A stretch of 20,434 nucleotides of DNA from a virus: the IMG/VR virus record IMGVR_UViG_3300017743_000190, positions 1 to 20,434 of that record, one strand, 5' to 3'. Below the pieces are notes generated by a model. That model was given only the letters and a program-made list of their open reading frames with translations, did no database searches and was not told where the DNA came from. The first letter of the stretch is position 1. Each line of letters opens with the position of its first letter. The translations under genes and the position numbers were made by a program. Below, piece by piece: positions 1-8,710 of the stretch.

Positions 1-1
1 A

Positions 2-865
2 GTAGGACTACCAGTTGGAACAGTAGCAGATAACAGCATTACAGGTGCTAAACTACAAAACGGTACAATTGGTCTAAACAAAATACAAGCTGGTGATTAC
101 TACAATGCTGATACATTTACAGCAGGATCAAATCAAACTGCTTACACATTGACAACTGATCCAGGATCACCATACGCTATAACAGTTTACGTTGCAAATG
201 TACAACAAAAACCAGTTACAAATTATACAGTGAGTGGAACAACACTAACACTTTCGGCGGCGCCAACACAAGGTGTGGAAGTATATGTACGTTATTATGG
301 AGTTGCACTTGCCGTTGGTACTGTAGCAGATTCAAGTATCACTGGTGCAAAACTACAAGATGGCACAATAACCATTGACAAAATTGCGGCAGGAGCATAT
401 ACTAAACAAACATTTACAGGTGACAACACAACCACAGCATTTACATTAAGCACAGACCCTGGTGTAGCACAAGCACTATTGATAATGGTAGACAATGTTG
501 TACAAGAACCTACTGAAAACTACACAACTAGTGGAACAACACTAACATTCACTAGTGCTCCAGCACTTAATGCTAGAATATATGTTCGCTTTCTTGGATT
601 GCCGTATGCAAATGCTAGTGTTCCAGCTGATGACAGTGTTACAAATGTAAAACTTAATTTAACATACACTAGTAATCAATACACAGGAAATAATTCAGCT
701 ACAGCATATACAATTCCAGCAGGGCATACAGCTAATAGCGTATTAGTAATATTAGATGGACTAATATTGCCTCCAAGTGATTACAGTGTAAGTGGCACTA
801 CATTAACATTTGGTAGTGCTCCACTGCTTAATCAAAGTATAGATATAAGGTACATGCCGGTATGA
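2..865 (+). CDS. Repeat-module tail fibre/structural protein (5' truncated)
   Basis: The reading frame is open from base 2 with no start codon required, so the N-terminus lies outside the window; it ends in TGA overlapping the next gene's ATG (ATGA at 862-865). The visible 287 residues are built from about three copies of a module of roughly 90 residues. Each has a V-[AG]-T-V-A-D-x-S-I-T-G-A-K-L linker (diverged in the last copy), then a beta-rich unit containing TxFTGDxxTTAFTL, a VxVDNVxQxPxxxYTxSGTTLTF core and a closing [IV]YVR[FY] strand. Such tandem beta modules are typical of phage fibre shafts and baseplate-associated fibres in marine myoviruses. No enzyme motif, signal peptide or membrane segment is visible. 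Overlap with the fibre at 862 suggests that the two are co-translated and belong to the same fibre assembly. The assignment to fibre rather than another virion structure is inferred from repeats and context. Confidence 0.75.
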   Translation, partial: VGLPVGTVADNSITGAKLQNGTIGLNKIQAGDYYNADTFTAGSNQTAYTLTTDPGSPYAITVYVANVQQKPVTNYTVSGTTLTLSAAPTQGVEVYVRYYGVALAVGTVADSSITGAKLQDGTITIDKIAAGAYTKQTFTGDNTTTAFTLSTDPGVAQALLIMVDNVVQEPTENYTTSGTTLTFTSAPALNARIYVRFLGLPYANASVPADDSVTNVKLNLTYTSNQYTGNNSATAYTIPAGHTANSVLVILDGLILPPSDYSVSGTTLTFGSAPLLNQSIDIRYMPV

Positions 866-3330
866 GTAGAGTAAGAGACTTAGCAGACAATAATATTGTA
901 TTTGTAGATGGTATTACCACAGCAGATATAAGTGAAGGTGCAAATTTATTCTTCACCAACACAAGAGCAGATGCAAGAGTAGATCTTAAAATGATAGATG
1001 AAGATAATATGTCATCTAACAGTGCGGCTCACATGCCTAGTCAACAATCAGTAAAAGCATATGTGGATGCACAAACTTTGGTGTTAATTGATGAAGATAA
1101 TATGGCAACAAACAGTGCAACCAGACCTCCATCACAACAATCAGTGAAAGCATTTGTTGATACTAGTGTTGCGGGTATAATAGATTCAGCACCAGGAACA
1201 TTGGATACACTTAATGAACTGGCGGCGGCTTTGGGAGATGACGCAAGTTTTAGTACTACAGTAACCAATTCAATTGCTACCAAATTACCACTAGCAGGTG
1301 GTACACTAACTGGTGGGTTGAATGTTACGTCAGGTAACGGAGATCAATTAGTATTAGATAATGCCGGAGAAAGATTTACACAGATTGGTCTAAAGCATAG
1401 CGGTACTCAACAAGGTGCATTGTGGTTAGATGATACCGATAGTATGGTTGACTTGTATGCAAATATAGGACACGGTATAAGATTAAAAACAGGCGGAGAT
1501 GTTCCAAGAGTTACTGTCAATACTACCGGATATGTTGACATGAATAGTGCATCACAAATTCGTCTGACCTTGGGTAGCACAGGCGCCGCGGGTACTAACA
1601 CTGCAAACTGGATAAGAGGTACAGCTGGACAGTTAGGATTGAACGGCGCCAGTGATAATATTCACTTTGAGATCGGCGGTACCTACGCTATGAAGATTGA
1701 CTCATCTAGAAGATTGCTAGTAGGTAAATCATCGAGCAACTATGCTACAGAAGGTGTTGAAATTAGACCAAATGAGGTACTGATTACCAAGGCAGGAGCC
1801 AATCCTTTGAGTGTGAGGAATAATGGAGCTGGTGGTATTATATCTTTTAACTCAGCTGGTACATCTGTAGGTAATATAGGTATTGAATCAAGTGGTTTTT
1901 ATGTAGACGGTGAAGGCAGTCATGCAGGTTTAAAATTATTTGCAGGTGCAATTGGACCACGTCAAAATGGCGCAGATATAGATGCTACTATTGACTTGGG
2001 CTGGACTGGTGGAAAATTTAAAGACATATATGCAAGTGGCACTGTATATGCAACACCAGGTGGTAATGATGGATCCAGTGCTAACTATGCCGCAAAGAGT
2101 GCAAACGAAATACTAAACAACTATGGATACAAGCCAAGCGGATTGTATTGGATTAGAGAACCAAATACGGGTACACCCAAACAAATATACTGTGACATGG
2201 AAACAGACGGTGGAGGTTGGATGCTGTGGTTAGAATACAATACCGGTGCAAACAGTATGTACAACCAAGCAACAGCAACAGCTAATTTAGCAAGATCATA
2301 CAACAATAACTATTCAAAATACGAAGTAATGGTTGATGCTAGCTATGTAAATCAAATTAATAGACGCAGTCTCAGAGGTGTATGGGAACTTGATGCCAAT
2401 GGTGGAATTAGAACAAATGGATTTAGAAATTGGGGTGAAGTTAGAATACCTGAAAGTGTAGGTAATCAATTTCAACCTGAAATAGACGCTTACTTTAACA
2501 GTGGAGCAGACGGTGAATTTATTAAAAGAACTGAATACTACGCTATTAACGGAGCAAGTGGTTGGGCAAGTATAGGTAGTGGCAGTCAACGTGTATACAT
2601 AAGAGAACCTAATCCAGCAGTTAAACCAGGAACACTAAGAAGTTATGCTGGTATTAACTATGAATGGGCTTATGATGGTACACAATATGGTTGGTGGGTA
2701 CATGAAAGCAGTTATGCTGTACCTATGTTTAATAGTTTAACCAAAAATGCTGGGTATGCAGTGACCTACGACAATGGTAGAAGAGATGTATTTGAACCAG
2801 GCAAATCCAACAGTGATGTAAATGTGAACAATGGCAACAATGGACCAGGTGTTGTGGGTGTGGGCAAAGGTATATTGGTAGGCGAGTTTTCACTTCAGTT
2901 CAACCTAGGATACCGTTGGGGCTGGTCAGAAATGTACATCGGAGATGCTGTACCAACTGGTCTTGCTCTAGCCCAAGGCGCAAGTCCATACGCAAACAAA
3001 GATCAGTTTGGTATTGCTAACAACAGTTCAAACAATCAATCCTACTATCAATGGAGAACCAGTGATGGTGTTCAACAGGTCAATGTCAGTGGACTGACTC
3101 CATACAGTTTTGGAAACTATTGGACATGGAATAGACAGAGTAATGGAAACGTATATCTGCGAAATCCTGGTGGTACAGTATATACTTTAGGAACATTTTT
3201 CGGACCAATGAAGTTTTTCTCTGGTGCACAAAGTCCACACAGAACAGAAGTATTGAATATACAAAGTGCTGGTAGGAACAGTGCTTTAACTGCTGGCAGT
3301 GGAAATCCTTCGACAACACTAAGACACTAA
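862..3330 (+). CDS. Tail fibre/adhesin with fibrinogen-like C-terminal domain
   Basis: 822-aa virion protein. The ATG overlaps the previous stop and a TAAGG ribosome site lies at 846-850. Residues about 20-40 carry a GANLFFTNTRADARV element frequent in phage fibres. Residues about 45-102 are two tandem 30-residue repeats (IDEDNM...PSQQSVKA[YF]VD). A glycine/serine/threonine-rich beta shaft follows, including LPLAGGTLTGGLNV near 143. From about residue 415 the sequence changes to a fibrinogen C-terminal-like region: SGLYWI, then IYCDMETDGGGWMLW (about 440-455), aromatic-rich onwards to about 735 with RWGWSEMYIGD. In animals and some bacteria and phages this fold binds glycans, so a receptor-binding tip role is likely but inferred. 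The last about 80 residues are a separate G/N/S-rich tail. No S74 intramolecular chaperone signature was seen. It is likely in the same transcription unit as the upstream fibre. Confidence 0.8.
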   Translation: MSRVRDLADNNIVFVDGITTADISEGANLFFTNTRADARVDLKMIDEDNMSSNSAAHMPSQQSVKAYVDAQTLVLIDEDNMATNSATRPPSQQSVKAFVDTSVAGIIDSAPGTLDTLNELAAALGDDASFSTTVTNSIATKLPLAGGTLTGGLNVTSGNGDQLVLDNAGERFTQIGLKHSGTQQGALWLDDTDSMVDLYANIGHGIRLKTGGDVPRVTVNTTGYVDMNSASQIRLTLGSTGAAGTNTANWIRGTAGQLGLNGASDNIHFEIGGTYAMKIDSSRRLLVGKSSSNYATEGVEIRPNEVLITKAGANPLSVRNNGAGGIISFNSAGTSVGNIGIESSGFYVDGEGSHAGLKLFAGAIGPRQNGADIDATIDLGWTGGKFKDIYASGTVYATPGGNDGSSANYAAKSANEILNNYGYKPSGLYWIREPNTGTPKQIYCDMETDGGGWMLWLEYNTGANSMYNQATATANLARSYNNNYSKYEVMVDASYVNQINRRSLRGVWELDANGGIRTNGFRNWGEVRIPESVGNQFQPEIDAYFNSGADGEFIKRTEYYAINGASGWASIGSGSQRVYIREPNPAVKPGTLRSYAGINYEWAYDGTQYGWWVHESSYAVPMFNSLTKNAGYAVTYDNGRRDVFEPGKSNSDVNVNNGNNGPGVVGVGKGILVGEFSLQFNLGYRWGWSEMYIGDAVPTGLALAQGASPYANKDQFGIANNSSNNQSYYQWRTSDGVQQVNVSGLTPYSFGNYWTWNRQSNGNVYLRNPGGTVYTLGTFFGPMKFFSGAQSPHRTEVLNIQSAGRNSALTAGSGNPSTTLRH

Positions 3331-3337
3331 TAAATGT

Positions 3338-3371
3338 TAAACATAAATATGTATAACAAGTAAGGTATACA
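3338..3371 (+). repeat. 34-bp direct repeat, copy 1 (late promoter + RBS cassette)
   Basis: These 34 bases are identical to 6327-6360. Each copy contains a late-promoter box, a predicted start site and a TAAGGT ribosome site, and sits directly before a long VGIG-repeat fibre gene. The identity ends at the base before or next to the start codon. Confidence 0.9.
3342..3349 (+). promoter_or_regulatory. T4-type late promoter for fibre gene at 3373
   Basis: CATAAATA differs by one base from the T4 late box TATAAATA. It is followed directly by TGTATA, predicting a start near 3355 and an 18-nt leader with TAAGG at 3361-3365 before ATG 3373. The same box heads the cassette at 6331. Confidence 0.65.
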
Positions 3372-3372
3372 C

Positions 3373-6033
3373 ATGGCAGTTGGACAAATAATCAGTAGAG
3401 CAATAGCACAAGGCGCAGTTACATCAGACGATGTTGGCTCTCTAGCAATAACCCACGCAAAACTACACACAGACATGGATTTAAGTTCAAAAACTGTAAC
3501 CATGCCAGCTGTTATTCGTGGTCCAGCTACACTTACAATTGATCCTGCGGCAGTAGGTGACAACACAGGTACGTTAGTTATTGCAGGTGACTTGCAAGTA
3601 GACGGCACAACAACTACAATTAATTCAACCACAATGACTGTGGACGACAAGAACTTAGTGCTTGCTAGTGGTGCAGGTAATGCCTCAGCGGCAGACGGCG
3701 CAGGGGTGACTATTGATGGTGCTAGTGCTACAATGCTTTACACACATGCAACAACCAGTTTTGACTTTAACAAACCAGTAAACATAGCTGGTAATCTAGG
3801 TGTAACAGGAACAGTTGATGGTGTAGACATAGCGGCTAGAGATGCAGTATTAACTAGTACAACTACAACAGCTAATGCGGCATTACCTAAGTCTGGTGGT
3901 ACTATGACAGGTGTTATTGCTGGATTTGAATCCACTGGTATTGATGATAATGCAACCGATACAGTAATTACTGTTCAGCAAAATGGTATGGTTGGTATTG
4001 GCATAGATGGTCCTGGTGCTAGATTAACTTTAGGCGGAACAGCTGGAGCCGCAGACAATTCCAGTGTTATGCTGATCGCATTAGGTGCTACTCAGAAAAC
4101 ATATTTTGGTACAGCAAACGCAACAGGAAATATTATTACTGGAAGTTCTTCAGGAGATACAGTACTTAGAAGTAATGGCCATAACATATTGTTTAGTGTT
4201 GATAGCGGATCCTCTTCGGCAGTTTATATAAAATCCGACGGCAAAGTTGGTATTGGAGAAACTAGTCCTCTAGGTAAACTACATGTAAAAGATGGTGACG
4301 CTGGAAGTATTACAACAAACGGCGCTCATGATACTATTATTGTTGAAGGTAGTGCTAATACAGGTATTAATATTTTCTCACCTAGTACGAGTTATCAATA
4401 TTTGGCATTTGGCGATCCGGGTGGCTCGAACAGAGGGTATGTACGTTATCAACACAGTATTGACCAAATGGTATTACGAGCAGGCGGCACAGATACGGTG
4501 TTTATTAACGGTGGTAATGTTGGAATCGGGGCAGATAGTCCAAATGAAATGCTTCACATTGAAGCGACAAACCCTAAGATAAGGTTATTAAACAACAGCA
4601 CTGGTGGATCTGGGTTAGAATGGTGGAATGATTATGGCGGCAGTGATCACATCAACTCTAGCATAGGATGGAATGAAGGATCGGCTAATTGGGAATTTAA
4701 AAATTATAGAGCTGATGGTCAATCTGGTAGTCCTTATGGAAATATAGATTTTTTAAATGGATCAACAACATCTCCTACTCTGACACTTAGAATTGCAACG
4801 AACAATAATGTTGCTATAGGACATAGTAGCCCGACTGATAAACTTGATGTACAAGGCGCAGATAATGGAATAACAATTAGGTCTGCATCAGCTCATAGAC
4901 CTAAACTATCACTAATTAATGATTCTAGTACCATGCTTACTTTAAGTGCTAATGGTACATATGCCGCAATCGGTGATGGAGCAGATGCAAATAGGTATAT
5001 GTCTTTCAGAAGTGGCAAAGTTGGTATAGGTACAACTAGTCCTAGTTATAAATTTCATGCAGTAGATGATAGCTCTAATACTGACCCTGAATCAGATTTA
5101 GGTGTTTATTATGGTTTTCTCAATAGTAATGCAAGTGTAAACACAGGATCTGCTATATTATTGGGTTCTAATAATAATTCTGGATCGGCTATATATGCTC
5201 AAAGAATAGGAGCAAACAACGAACACAAGTTGGGTATCCAAGTAAGAAACAGTGCAGGATCATCTACAACACATCTTACAGTAATGGGAAGTGGTAATGT
5301 AGGGATTGGTGCAGGTGCTCCAAGTACATTATTGGATTTACAAACACCAGGTAATACTGTAGATGGTGGTTACTATAGTACTATGACAATCAACAACACA
5401 GGATCAGGAACCTGGAGTAGACTACGTTTTGATAGATCTAATAGTGCAAAGTGGGGAATTTCACTAGGCACAGATGATAAATTAAAAATAAGCAATTTAG
5501 ATGTAAATGGAGGCGGTGGCGCCAATGATGGAGCGTTAGTGATAGATAATACAGGAAAAGTTTCCATTAATTCACAAACTGCTTATGCCAAATTTTATGT
5601 TAGTGGTGGTGTAATGGCTCACGCTTTTGATAACGGTGGTAACTGGAGATCATTGGGATCATTTGGAGCTGGTAGTGGACAATATTGTCACGTTAAAACA
5701 ACCTTGACATACAACTCTTATAGAATGACAACGTTTCGTGCAACTGGGTTTTTACCATATAGTGCTATAGGACATGGATATTTAGGTTGTTACACTTACG
5801 GAGCCACACCAGGTTCTCCATATGGACAAGCTAATTTTAATTTAGGTAATCATGCAATTGCTTACAGTCAATACTATGCAAGTGATAGTTCTTTAGTTCT
5901 TGTATGGAACTGGGCTACAACTTATGATGGTTTTTGGCTAGAGTATATATCAACTGGTGGTACTTACGGAAATGTTATAGATGTTAATGTTGTAGCTGCC
6001 ACTAATTCCAATTCAACTTCAGGAGTATATTAA
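3373..6033 (+). CDS. Long tail fibre with VGIG repeats (cassette 1)
   Basis: 886-aa putative fibre. The start is the ATG after TAAGGT at 3361. Residues 1-50 form a compact N-terminal head (AVGQIISRAIAQGAVTSDDV), plausibly the attachment end. Around residues 75-160 is a DLQVDGTTTTINSTTMTVDD element common in phage fibres and structural proteins. The shaft (about 200-770) contains about seven spaced copies of a [NK]VGIG-x-x-[ST]P-x-x-K-[LF] motif, a signature of repetitive trimeric phage and bacterial fibre shafts. The last about 140 residues are non-repetitive, aromatic-rich and have two cysteines; they are probably the receptor-facing tip or trimerisation domain. Stop TAA is followed after 2 nt by the next gene, whose AGGAG ribosome site lies inside this gene's 3' end, so the two form one unit. 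The function is inferred from repeat architecture and context; the tip domain is not recognised. Confidence 0.78.
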   Translation: MAVGQIISRAIAQGAVTSDDVGSLAITHAKLHTDMDLSSKTVTMPAVIRGPATLTIDPAAVGDNTGTLVIAGDLQVDGTTTTINSTTMTVDDKNLVLASGAGNASAADGAGVTIDGASATMLYTHATTSFDFNKPVNIAGNLGVTGTVDGVDIAARDAVLTSTTTTANAALPKSGGTMTGVIAGFESTGIDDNATDTVITVQQNGMVGIGIDGPGARLTLGGTAGAADNSSVMLIALGATQKTYFGTANATGNIITGSSSGDTVLRSNGHNILFSVDSGSSSAVYIKSDGKVGIGETSPLGKLHVKDGDAGSITTNGAHDTIIVEGSANTGINIFSPSTSYQYLAFGDPGGSNRGYVRYQHSIDQMVLRAGGTDTVFINGGNVGIGADSPNEMLHIEATNPKIRLLNNSTGGSGLEWWNDYGGSDHINSSIGWNEGSANWEFKNYRADGQSGSPYGNIDFLNGSTTSPTLTLRIATNNNVAIGHSSPTDKLDVQGADNGITIRSASAHRPKLSLINDSSTMLTLSANGTYAAIGDGADANRYMSFRSGKVGIGTTSPSYKFHAVDDSSNTDPESDLGVYYGFLNSNASVNTGSAILLGSNNNSGSAIYAQRIGANNEHKLGIQVRNSAGSSTTHLTVMGSGNVGIGAGAPSTLLDLQTPGNTVDGGYYSTMTINNTGSGTWSRLRFDRSNSAKWGISLGTDDKLKISNLDVNGGGGANDGALVIDNTGKVSINSQTAYAKFYVSGGVMAHAFDNGGNWRSLGSFGAGSGQYCHVKTTLTYNSYRMTTFRATGFLPYSAIGHGYLGCYTYGATPGSPYGQANFNLGNHAIAYSQYYASDSSLVLVWNWATTYDGFWLEYISTGGTYGNVIDVNVVAATNSNSTSGVY

Positions 6034-6035
6034 TT

Positions 6036-6329
6036 ATGGATGAATTTTATAAACATATAAAAGAGGATGGAACAGTAGAGTATAGAAATGTTAATTATGA
6101 TAAATTAATGACACATATAGCTGAAGAAGCAGCCAGAACTGATATACCAGCCGATGCACCTATTCCCACTGCAGAAGATGATCTTAATGTAATTTTAACG
6201 AATAGAAAATATTCTTACCCTCCTATAGAAGATTTTGCTGATGCTTGGGTAAAGCAAGATGAAGATGCTTTAGAAGAATATAGACAAAAATGTTTAGCTG
6301 TAAAAGCGGCACATCCTAAACCCGAGTAA
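6036..6329 (+). CDS. Small acidic protein paired with tail fibre (putative fibre accessory/chaperone)
   Basis: 97-aa acidic soluble protein starting 2 nt after the fibre stop, with AGGAG at 6021-6025. The C-terminal half has a YPPIEDFADAWVKQDEDALEEY helix-rich segment followed by C-x-AVKAAHPKPE. I recall comparable short PPIEDxxDAxVK...Y...C.AVK proteins next to phage fibre genes, but I cannot name the family with certainty. No signal peptide or membrane helix is present. Its position as the second gene of a fibre cassette, matching the fibre plus small gene pair at 6362-9052, suggests a role in fibre folding or attachment, which is inference. Its stop TAA (6327-6329) is the first three bases of the 34-bp promoter repeat that drives the next cassette. 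Confidence 0.65.
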   Translation: MDEFYKHIKEDGTVEYRNVNYDKLMTHIAEEAARTDIPADAPIPTAEDDLNVILTNRKYSYPPIEDFADAWVKQDEDALEEYRQKCLAVKAAHPKPE

Positions 6330-6360
6330 ACATAAATATGTATAACAAGTAAGGTATACA
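6327..6360 (+). repeat. 34-bp direct repeat, copy 2 (late promoter + RBS cassette)
   Basis: Identical over 34 bases to 3338-3371; the first three bases double as the stop codon of the 97-aa gene. The copies are about 3 kb apart and precede fibres with different sequences but the same repeat style. Confidence 0.9.
6331..6338 (+). promoter_or_regulatory. T4-type late promoter for fibre gene at 6362
   Basis: CATAAATA followed by TGTATA; predicted start near 6344, an 18-nt leader with TAAGG at 6350-6354, then ATG 6362. Spacing is identical to the promoter at 3342. Confidence 0.65.
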
Positions 6361-6361
6361 T

Positions 6362-8701
6362 ATGGTAACTTCAGCAAAAGAAATAAGTGATTTAGCACAC
6401 GGTGTTGATGTTCATTCATCAGGTAATGTTGGTATTGGGGTCACTAATCCTGGAGCTAAACTGTCAGTGAGCGGACCAGCCGCACTAGCTAATTTAGGTG
6501 GTGGCAGTACAGCTTCATCAGCATTGTACGTAAACAGTACAAGTGGACATGTTGGCGAATTGATTCAAGTATTGAAAAATGGTACTACAAAAATGCATAT
6601 GGCTAACAATGGTAAACTTGGTCTTGGCACAAGTAATCCACTAGTAAATTTAGACATGGGAGTTACATCTCCTAATGATCAAGTTATAGCACTTAGACAA
6701 AACGGAGTGTCGAGAACTACACTAGGACTAACTAATAATTATGGTGTAAGAGTAGCAGGTCCAAGTGACGCTTCAGCTACTGGTGCTGTATTTGAAGTTG
6801 GACAAAATAATGCTAGTGATGGTACTACATATCAAAACAATAGATTTACTGTTCTATATAATGGCAACGTTGGTATCGGAGAAGCTAATCCACAAAGAAG
6901 TGTTGTTGTAAAAGGTGCCAACAGCTCAACTACTTCAATTCAATTTCAAACTCCTGCTACAGGTTCGGCGGCAGGAGATGGTTTTGGTATCGGATATGAT
7001 TCCAACGCAAAAGGTTTTATATGGAATTACGAAGGTAGTGATACATATATAGGAGGTGCTACATCAAGTACAACAGTTACAATTCAAGGTTCAAGCGGAA
7101 ACGTTGGTATTGGTACAACTAATCCAAGCAGAAAGTTAGTTTTATATGATGCTAGTGCGCCTTACATGGCATTTCAAAACAGTAGCACTGGCAATGCGGC
7201 AGGTGACGGACTGCAAGTTCAGATGGCAGGTCTTCATGGATACGTTTTTAACTATGAGAGCGGAGACCTCTATCTAGGTTCAGGAGGTGCTACTCGTATA
7301 ACTATTAAGTCAGATGGCAACGTTGGTATTGGTACAACTAATCCAGATCAAGCACTACAAGTAAAAGGTATAATAGAAACTCAAGCTAGTAATAGTACAA
7401 ATGGTTGGATGATGTATACCTACACTGACAATACATTGAGATTTAACTTCAATGGTGTTGGTGGTGATGAGATTATAATGAAAGATTCTGGCCAAGCTGG
7501 TATTGGTACAGCGCCATATACAAATGCAAGATTAACCTTAGGTGGTACTGACACCGGTGGATATCCAGCTGTGTTACAGTTTGATAACAACAATTCCAGT
7601 GGTGCAGAATTCTTTATGCTTGCCACAGACACCAATTGGTCTGCCGGTGCTAATAAATTTCTAATGGGACATGGAGCACCTAGTAGTAGTAATGCAGATA
7701 TAACAATTGACAGTGCTGGTAATGTTGGTATTGGTACAACTAATCCAGGTAGAAAACTAGATGTGCAAGGAACTGGAAATGTTTACGGCAGATTTATGAG
7801 TACAAACACTACTGGTGCAGGTATAAATGTAAAAGATTCAGCAGAAGATTGGTTAATACAAGCAGACGGTGGTGTTGGACCAGGACTTGCTATTTACGAT
7901 TTAGGACGTAGTGCTTACCGAATGCTAATAAAAAGCAACGGCAACGTTGGTATTGGTCAAACTAATCCTGGTCAAAAACTTACAGTAGCAGGTGGTGTAG
8001 AATCTCAAGCTGGACAAGGCAGTGTTAATTTTTATGCAACCACAGCAGGTAGCTACAGTCAACTAAATGGTTCGGGTGGTACTGCTTGGGCATATGGATC
8101 AACAGGAGGAAATAGTGCGCCTAATACTGCGGCTAGTTCAACTTTTGGATTTCATCATTGGAACGGAAGTGCATGGAGCAATCCAGTTAATATCCAAACA
8201 GGAGGACGTCTGCAACACAGAGACACTGCGACCTCTACTCATTATGGTGCGGCATCAACTGTGTATAATATTACGAATATGTCTATAATTGGTGGGAAGT
8301 TGCGTTTTTCAATACAGGTGTATTTTCCCAACGGTACAAGTAACCAAGCAGTTAGAATATATAATGGTCAAACTAGTTTATGGTTTGCTGGAGAAGTGTG
8401 TATTGGCTCTACATACAGTAATGCGTCGGCAACGGGACTTAATCGTTATAGTTTTAGCCACAACTATAACACCACCAACAACTATGGGAATGTATTAACT
8501 CAGACTGAATCTTTTGGGCAAGTTGCAAGTCATTTTCAATTTGATAGCCATGGTTATGATACCGGTGAAGGTGCTCACTATTTTGAATTTAGACATGTCA
8601 ATGCTTATGGTAATACAATGTTTCTTCAGTTTGAAGGCAATGGCAGTTCTCCAGATCATGCTAACATGACAACCTGGTATTATAAACACAAAACTTACTA
8701 A
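6362..8701 (+). CDS. Long tail fibre with VGIG repeats (cassette 2)
   Basis: 779-aa putative fibre. The N-terminal 25 residues (VTSAKEISDLAHGVDVHSSG) differ from cassette 1. The shaft (about 18-560) holds about eight GNVGIGTTNP-type motifs roughly 50-110 residues apart, several followed by [RK]KL; between them are beta-rich, Gly/Asn/Ser-rich stretches. The C-terminal about 170 residues (from about 610) are non-repetitive, rich in H, Y, F and N, and resemble a receptor-binding or trimerising tip, though I do not recognise the domain. At DNA level three of the repeats share an identical 24-base core, so recombination within the gene is easy to imagine. It is followed after 9 nt by a tail-assembly-chaperone-like gene. 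It is probably an alternative or additional adhesin to the 3373 fibre; which one the virion uses cannot be told from sequence. Confidence 0.78.
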   Translation: MVTSAKEISDLAHGVDVHSSGNVGIGVTNPGAKLSVSGPAALANLGGGSTASSALYVNSTSGHVGELIQVLKNGTTKMHMANNGKLGLGTSNPLVNLDMGVTSPNDQVIALRQNGVSRTTLGLTNNYGVRVAGPSDASATGAVFEVGQNNASDGTTYQNNRFTVLYNGNVGIGEANPQRSVVVKGANSSTTSIQFQTPATGSAAGDGFGIGYDSNAKGFIWNYEGSDTYIGGATSSTTVTIQGSSGNVGIGTTNPSRKLVLYDASAPYMAFQNSSTGNAAGDGLQVQMAGLHGYVFNYESGDLYLGSGGATRITIKSDGNVGIGTTNPDQALQVKGIIETQASNSTNGWMMYTYTDNTLRFNFNGVGGDEIIMKDSGQAGIGTAPYTNARLTLGGTDTGGYPAVLQFDNNNSSGAEFFMLATDTNWSAGANKFLMGHGAPSSSNADITIDSAGNVGIGTTNPGRKLDVQGTGNVYGRFMSTNTTGAGINVKDSAEDWLIQADGGVGPGLAIYDLGRSAYRMLIKSNGNVGIGQTNPGQKLTVAGGVESQAGQGSVNFYATTAGSYSQLNGSGGTAWAYGSTGGNSAPNTAASSTFGFHHWNGSAWSNPVNIQTGGRLQHRDTATSTHYGAASTVYNITNMSIIGGKLRFSIQVYFPNGTSNQAVRIYNGQTSLWFAGEVCIGSTYSNASATGLNRYSFSHNYNTTNNYGNVLTQTESFGQVASHFQFDSHGYDTGEGAHYFEFRHVNAYGNTMFLQFEGNGSSPDHANMTTWYYKHKTY
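7103..7126 (+). repeat. 24-base repeat encoding VGIGTTNP, copy 1 of 3
   Basis: The same 24 bases occur at 7103-7126, 7322-7345 and 7724-7747, with a diverged copy at 7946-7969. They encode the VGIGTTNP shaft motif of the fibre. Exact DNA identity, including third codon positions, exceeds what protein constraint requires. Confidence 0.85.
7322..7345 (+). repeat. 24-base repeat encoding VGIGTTNP, copy 2 of 3
   Basis: Identical to 7103-7126, in the same reading frame of the fibre gene. Confidence 0.85.
7724..7747 (+). repeat. 24-base repeat encoding VGIGTTNP, copy 3 of 3
   Basis: Identical to 7103-7126, in the same reading frame of the fibre gene. Confidence 0.85.
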
Positions 8702-8710
8702 AGGGATAAC

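Noticed and set aside
4292-4582. Alternative-frame ORF inside the 3373 fibre gene
   Set aside because: It is a shadow of the fibre frame: no ribosome site, composition unlike the real genes, and fully covered by a repeat-bearing CDS.
6362-8000. CRISPR-like array from the regularly spaced 24-base repeats
   Set aside because: The repeats are in frame, encode a fibre motif, have unequal spacing over 200 bases and lie inside one long ORF.
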